From contig JAYZEN010000001.1 of assembly GCA_036337295.1 (NCBI GenBank), positions 434,001 through 498,000 of the forward strand: DNA of 64,000 nt, in the 5' to 3' direction. Origin of the DNA: Ketobacter sp036337295 (GTDB lineage: Bacteria; Pseudomonadota; Gammaproteobacteria; Pseudomonadales; Ketobacteraceae). Below the pieces are notes generated by a model that was given only the letters and a program-made list of their open reading frames with translations, was not told where the DNA came from and did not search any database. The translations under genes and the position numbers were made by a program. This document shows positions 60,236 through 64,000 of this stretch, piece by piece. Numbering within the stretch: the first letter of the stretch is position 1; the number at the start of each line of letters is the position of its first letter.

Positions 60236-62878
60236 ATGGTTAATAGAAGTACCTGTGCCTATTGCGGCGTTGGTTGTGGCATAGAAATCCACACCAACAG
60301 CGATGGCAGCACCAGTGTGAAAGGCGATTTTGAGCACCCGGCCAACTTCGGCAAATTGTGTTCGAAAGGCTCCAGTCTGGCTCACACCCTGACCGGGGAA
60401 GGCCGCCTGCTGCACCCTAAAATCAATGGCCTGCGGGCCAGCTGGGAACAGGCCACCCACTACGTGGCCAGCGAATTCAAGCGCATTATTGCCGAGCACG
60501 GACCGGGCGCAGTGGCGTTCTATGTGTCCGGCCAGCTATTGACGGAAGACTATTACGTTGCCAACAAGCTGATGAAGGGCTTCATTGGCAGCGCCAACAT
60601 CGACACCAATTCGCGCCTGTGCATGTCTTCTGCGGTGGCGGCCTACAAGCGTGCCTTCGGCGAGGACTCGGTGCCCGCCAGTTACGAAGACCTGGAAATT
60701 GCCGACCTGATCGTGCTCACCGGCTCCAACACCGCCTGGTGCCACCCGATACTGTTCCAACGCATCAAGTCCGCCAAGGCAGCACGCCCACACATGAAGG
60801 TGGTGGTGATCGATCCGCGTCGCACCGCCACCTGCGAGATCGCCGATCTGCACCTGGCCATCAAACCGGGCACCGACGTCGCCCTCTTCAACGGCCTGCT
60901 GCATTATCTGCAGGTGTCCGGCAAAACCGATGCCCAGTACATCCAGCAACACTGTGAGGGCTTCGAAGCCGCCATTACCAGTGCCCGCCAGGCCGGCGAC
61001 ATCCAGCAGGTGGCGGCCCTTTGCGACCTGCCCGCCACGGACGTCGCCGACTTTTATCAATGGTTTGCCGATACGGAACGCACCCTGACCTGCTTCTCCC
61101 AGGGCATTAACCAATCCTCCCAGGGCACCGACAAGGGCAACGCGATCATCAACTGCCACCTGGCCACCGGCCGGGTGGGCAAACCCGGCGCCTCACCGTT
61201 TTCACTCACCGGTCAACCCAACGCCATGGGCGGCAGAGAAGTGGGTGGCCTGGCCAACCAACTGGCGGCACACATGGAATTTGAACCGCAGGACCTGAAG
61301 CAGGTGAGCGAGTTTTGGCAAGCGCCAAACATCGCACGCACACCCGGGCTGAAAGCGGTGGACCTGTTTGATGCGGTGGCAGACGGCACGGTCAAGGCGG
61401 TGTGGGTGATGGGCACCAACCCCGCAGTCAGCCTGCCCAACGCCGGCAAAGTGGTGAAGGCGCTGCAGCAGGCGGAACTGCTGGTGGTCTCAGACTGCAT
61501 CGAAACCACCGACACCAGCGCCTACGCCCAGGTCTTGTTGCCGGCGGCAGGCTGGGGCGAGAAAGACGGCACCGTGACCAATTCAGAACGCTGTATATCG
61601 CGCCAGAAAGCTGCCCTGGAACCGCTCGGGGAAGCCCGCCAGGACTGGCGCATCCTCACCGATGTGGCAGCGGCTATGGGCTTCGCCGAGCACTTCCCCT
61701 ATCGCACCGCCGCCGATGTGTTCCGGGAGCATGCCCGCCTCACCGGACTGAATCGCAACAGCCATCGCAAACTGGATCTGGGCAAGCTGGCGGTGCTGTC
61801 CGAGCAACAGTATAACGAGCTGGCGCCCGTACAATGGCCGGTGCTGGACAAGACGGGCAGCCCGCGGCTTTACGGGGACGGCCACTTCAGTACAGCTTCG
61901 GGCAAGGCCCGCTTTGTTGCGGTTGCGTACACCGGGGTCAGCCATCCGGTCAGCCCGGATTGGCCCCTGGCCCTGAACACCGGACGCATACGGGATCAGT
62001 GGCACACCATGACCCGGACCGCCCTTGCGCCCCCACTCAATGCACACAAGCCCGAGCCTTTCGTGGAAATCCATCCGGAGACCGCCACCGAAATGGGGCT
62101 GGAGGACCAAAAACTGGCCCGCATTCAGTCCCCCTGGGGCAGCGCCATCCTGCGGATCAACATTACCGACAGCCTGCGCCCGGGGGAGTTGTTTGTCCCC
62201 ATGCACTGGAATGATCAGTGGGCCCGCGGTGCCCGCATCGGCGAACTGGTGAACCCGGCGGTGGACCCCATCTCCGGCCAACCGGAGTCGAAACACACCC
62301 CCTGCCGTATCGAGCCCTGGCACCCCCAATGGAGCGCCGTGATGCTGTCACGGGACAACCTGCCGATCCCCGATTGCGACTATGCTGCGAAAATCCGGGG
62401 CAAGCACTTCTATCGATATGAGCTGGCGGGCGGGGACACAGTGACCTCTTTGCCGGCACAAGCCCAGCAGTTCGCCGGCGCCGACGAGGCGGCCTCTGTG
62501 CTGTATCAGGACCCAAGACAGCCCGCCCTGCGGGGGGCCTGGCTGGACGCCGAGGGACTGCGAACGTGCATCTATATTGGCCCCGGCAACTCCGGCATCA
62601 TCGCCAACGCTGACCGAAACTGGCTGTCCGGCCTGTTCGGCAAACCGGAACTGGACGCCATTGAGCGCAAAGCCCTGCTCTCCGGCAAGAGTCCGGCTGG
62701 CGTCGAAGACTGCGGTCGCACCGTCTGCGCCTGTTTCGGCGTAGGTGAAAAAACCATTCTCAAGGCCATCCGTGAACACCAGCTCACAGACGCCGCCGCC
62801 GTGGGCAAGCACTTGAAAGCCGGCACCAACTGCGGCTCCTGCGTTTCAGAAATCAAAGGCTTGCTGGCAGCACAGTAG
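60236..62878 (+). CDS. nasA: assimilatory nitrate reductase, molybdenum catalytic subunit
   Basis: An 880-residue enzyme. An N-terminal [4Fe-4S] site (C7, C10, C14, C42) is followed by molybdopterin-binding domains (NTNSRLCMSSAVAAYKRAFG, GTNPAVSLPNAGK, and LNTGRIRDQWHTMTRT near the C-terminal domain). The last about 60 residues form a BFD-like [2Fe-2S] domain with TVCACF and NCGSC, giving an internal electron relay. It reduces nitrate to nitrite in the cytoplasm, and nitrite goes on to NirB. It is probably the second gene of the nasB operon. Confidence 0.96.
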   Translation: MVNRSTCAYCGVGCGIEIHTNSDGSTSVKGDFEHPANFGKLCSKGSSLAHTLTGEGRLLHPKINGLRASWEQATHYVASEFKRIIAEHGPGAVAFYVSGQLLTEDYYVANKLMKGFIGSANIDTNSRLCMSSAVAAYKRAFGEDSVPASYEDLEIADLIVLTGSNTAWCHPILFQRIKSAKAARPHMKVVVIDPRRTATCEIADLHLAIKPGTDVALFNGLLHYLQVSGKTDAQYIQQHCEGFEAAITSARQAGDIQQVAALCDLPATDVADFYQWFADTERTLTCFSQGINQSSQGTDKGNAIINCHLATGRVGKPGASPFSLTGQPNAMGGREVGGLANQLAAHMEFEPQDLKQVSEFWQAPNIARTPGLKAVDLFDAVADGTVKAVWVMGTNPAVSLPNAGKVVKALQQAELLVVSDCIETTDTSAYAQVLLPAAGWGEKDGTVTNSERCISRQKAALEPLGEARQDWRILTDVAAAMGFAEHFPYRTAADVFREHARLTGLNRNSHRKLDLGKLAVLSEQQYNELAPVQWPVLDKTGSPRLYGDGHFSTASGKARFVAVAYTGVSHPVSPDWPLALNTGRIRDQWHTMTRTALAPPLNAHKPEPFVEIHPETATEMGLEDQKLARIQSPWGSAILRINITDSLRPGELFVPMHWNDQWARGARIGELVNPAVDPISGQPESKHTPCRIEPWHPQWSAVMLSRDNLPIPDCDYAAKIRGKHFYRYELAGGDTVTSLPAQAQQFAGADEAASVLYQDPRQPALRGAWLDAEGLRTCIYIGPGNSGIIANADRNWLSGLFGKPELDAIERKALLSGKSPAGVEDCGRTVCACFGVGEKTILKAIREHQLTDAAAVGKHLKAGTNCGSCVSEIKGLLAAQ

Positions 62879-62882
62879 CGCC

Positions 62883-63287
62883 TTAACGCACGGTCACAAT
62901 CGAGACCCGGTCCGCCTGAAAATGATAAAGATTGCCGCTCACCGGGTCTGCAGCATTCCGGCGGGAATACTCGAAACCCGGGAATCGCGCCCGAAACTCC
63001 GGCAGTGACATGCCCGGACTGACCTGGTTCTCGTCTATGAACCCGGTGTCCCAGGTGCTCACCTGAACGACGGTATCCGTGTCTGCGCCGGTCATCACGC
63101 TGAACGTGGAATAAAAGAACTCCCGTGCAGACTGTTCGTTCGCCTCCCGCTCCGGATCACCACAGCGCTTCTGGAGATCACCCAGGGTGGTGACATTCAG
63201 CTGAATATTCTGCACTGAACAGTCACCTGCCAATACCTGAAATCCCCAAAAAAGCGCACCCGCCCCAAATAGTACAGCCGCTTTCAT
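62883..63287 (-). CDS. hypothetical small secreted protein
   Basis: The ATG with GGAGG seven bases upstream gives 134 residues. A signal peptide (about 1-21, cleavage after VLAG) is followed by a small domain containing a conserved-looking CGDPERE and a YSTFSV segment, somewhat like DUF2845-type proteins. Two cysteines could form a disulfide. Function is unknown. It lies on the opposite strand between the nitrate reductase and nirB. Confidence 0.68.
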   Translation of the reverse strand: MKAAVLFGAGALFWGFQVLAGDCSVQNIQLNVTTLGDLQKRCGDPEREANEQSAREFFYSTFSVMTGADTDTVVQVSTWDTGFIDENQVSPGMSLPEFRARFPGFEYSRRNAADPVSGNLYHFQADRVSIVTVR

Positions 63288-63419
63288 AACCACCCTCCGT
63301 CCACTTTTTCCATGAATTCAGCCCGTCAACGCCAAGCTTTTTTTGCACCATTTAAAAACACATTCACCCACCAAGCGTATTAAGTGGGTGCATTTTTCAA
63401 ATCACAAACACCCAACCAA

Positions 63420-63436
63420 AGTATCATATTGGTGCT
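63420..63436 (+). promoter_or_regulatory. NtrC-like site upstream of nirB
   Basis: AGTATCATATTGGTGCT matches 13 of 17 bases of TGCACCATATTGGTGCA, including the whole CATATTGGTGC core. Its centre is about 139 bases upstream of the predicted start site. Confidence 0.68.
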
Positions 63437-63540
63437 CGCGACAGTGCACACAGATCCATAATGATGCATTTTCGCTTTTTTGGGTCGATTTTAGGCATAT
63501 TCTTCCCTTTTTCCGCTTAGTTTTGCACCCACTCAACTAT

Positions 63541-63556
63541 TGGCACGCTAGCTGCT
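63541..63556 (+). promoter_or_regulatory. sigma-54 promoter of nirB
   Basis: TGGCACGCTAGCTGCT fits the -24/-12 consensus with GG at 63542-63543 and GC at 63554-63555. Predicted start site near 63567. Confidence 0.88.
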
Positions 63557-63591
63557 TTGAAGAGAGCGAGAGAAATCACTATCAGGCCATG

Positions 63592-63613
63592 CCGGGAGTA
63601 TCGCCCCGGTTTT
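63592..63613 (+). promoter_or_regulatory. attenuator-like hairpin in the nirB leader
   Basis: A 5-bp GC stem, CCGGG/CCCGG, with an 8-base loop is followed immediately by TTTT, inside the 74-nt leader. It could terminate transcription unless antiterminated, as NasT does on nas leaders of related bacteria. Confidence 0.4.
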
Positions 63614-63640
63614 CAGCAGTTAGATAGAGCGGAGTCCATC

Positions 63641-64000
63641 GTGAGCAAGCAAAAGTTAGTCGTTATCGGAAACGGCATGGTAGGCCAAAAATTCCTGGAG
63701 CAGTTTGCCGGCAAAGAGCAAGCCGCCAGTTTCCAAATTACTACATTCTGTGAAGAGCCACGGGCCGCTTATGACCGCGTGCACCTGTCCGAATACTTTA
63801 CCGGTAAAACGGCCGAAGATCTTTCCCTGGTACCCGAGGGATTCTTCGAGTCCACCAGCATCGACATCCGCCTGGGTGACAAAGCCGTTGCCATCGATCG
63901 CAAAAACAAGGAAGTGAAGTCCGCCAAAGGCGACATCATTTCCTACGACAAGCTCGTGCTCGCCACGGGATCCTATCCGTTTGTACCTCCTATTCCAGGC
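63641..64000 (+). CDS. nirB: assimilatory nitrite reductase large subunit NirB (3' partial)
   Basis: It starts at GTG with GGAG seven bases upstream and is cut by the right edge after 120 codons. The visible part begins SKQKLVVIGNGMVGQKF with the FAD-binding motif, then EEPRAAYDRVHLSEYF and a KLVLATGSYPF segment, typical of the NirB N-terminus. NirB reduces nitrite to ammonium with siroheme and NADH. The sigma-54 promoter and leader hairpin lie directly upstream. Confidence 0.93.
   Translation, partial: MSKQKLVVIGNGMVGQKFLEQFAGKEQAASFQITTFCEEPRAAYDRVHLSEYFTGKTAEDLSLVPEGFFESTSIDIRLGDKAVAIDRKNKEVKSAKGDIISYDKLVLATGSYPFVPPIPG

Larger units (their letters stand above)
63288..63640 (+). other. nirB upstream control region
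   Basis: About 350 bases separate the divergent small secreted gene from nirB. They contain NtrC-like sites at 63344-63360 (left half TGCACCA) and 63420-63436, an inverted repeat CACCCAC/GTGGGTG (about 63365-63391), a sigma-54 promoter at 63541-63556, and a leader hairpin. No gene is seen. Confidence 0.65.

Noticed and set aside
1..64000. CRISPR arrays, insertion sequences, integrases and tRNA genes
   Set aside because: No regularly spaced repeats, transposase or integrase motifs, or tRNA-like cloverleafs were found on reading.

Overview
The window is a chromosomal segment, dense in genes on both strands, from a gammaproteobacterium close to the Pseudomonadales/Oceanospirillales. The order dksA-gluQ-cbrX-cbrA-cbrB-crcZ-pcnB-folK-panB-panC and the split class II ribonucleotide reductase (nrdJa/nrdJb) are Pseudomonas-like. 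A PPi-dependent phosphofructokinase, with the MpaB-type oxygenase, GMC oxidoreductase and PhoD genes, points instead to a neighbouring lineage such as an Alcanivorax/Ketobacter-type bacterium. That placement is inference. I see no tRNA, rRNA, insertion sequence, phage gene or CRISPR array.

Layout. 1-6.4 kb is a signalling island: a 5'-truncated CheB-CheR-coiled coil-PAS-receiver fusion faces a minus-strand operon of a Cache/PAS histidine kinase, a single-domain receiver and a receiver-kinase. 6.5-16.8 kb holds a beta-lactamase-fold lipoprotein, an alpha/beta hydrolase, an Aer-like chemoreceptor with duplicated PAS domains, a lipoprotein/GMC oxidoreductase pair, a MAPEG protein, bfd, a trypsin-like protease and sfsA. 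16.9-29.6 kb holds an aminotransferase, then dksA, gluQ, the CbrXAB carbon/nitrogen two-component system, a CrcZ-type small RNA under a sigma-54 promoter, pcnB, folK, a deoxynucleoside kinase, panB and panC. 29.6-32.4 kb is an arsR-gapdh-arsJ arsenate-detoxification operon with a perfect palindromic operator.

32.4-42.7 kb is a mixed stretch: SIMPL protein, YaiI family, an HxlR regulator divergent from an acyl-CoA dehydrogenase and an MddA-like methyltransferase, PhoD, MtfA, cytochrome b561, a MerR regulator and small hypotheticals. 42.8-48.4 kb holds nrdJb/nrdJa with NrdR-box-like sites, divergent from acs. 48.4-55.3 kb holds smr, mpl, a membrane protein, pfp, a TetR/MpaB-oxygenase pair and purU. 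55.3-64 kb is a nitrate assimilation cluster: a PP2C phosphatase-protein kinase fusion, a NarK-type transporter, a NasB-like FAD subunit, the molybdenum nitrate reductase with a C-terminal BFD domain, and the start of nirB. At least three sigma-54 promoters and NtrC-like sites lie in this cluster.

Regulatory theme. Sigma-54 promoters drive both the carbon-control RNA (through CbrB) and nitrogen acquisition (probably through NtrC). The strongest non-coding find is the CrcZ-like RNA at about 24864-25264, with six A-rich Hfq/Crc-type tracts, two internal hairpins, a terminator and a cluster of TGTTAC half-sites upstream. Start codons were often moved inward from the longest open frame on the basis of Shine-Dalgarno sequences or promoter positions, as noted in each entry.
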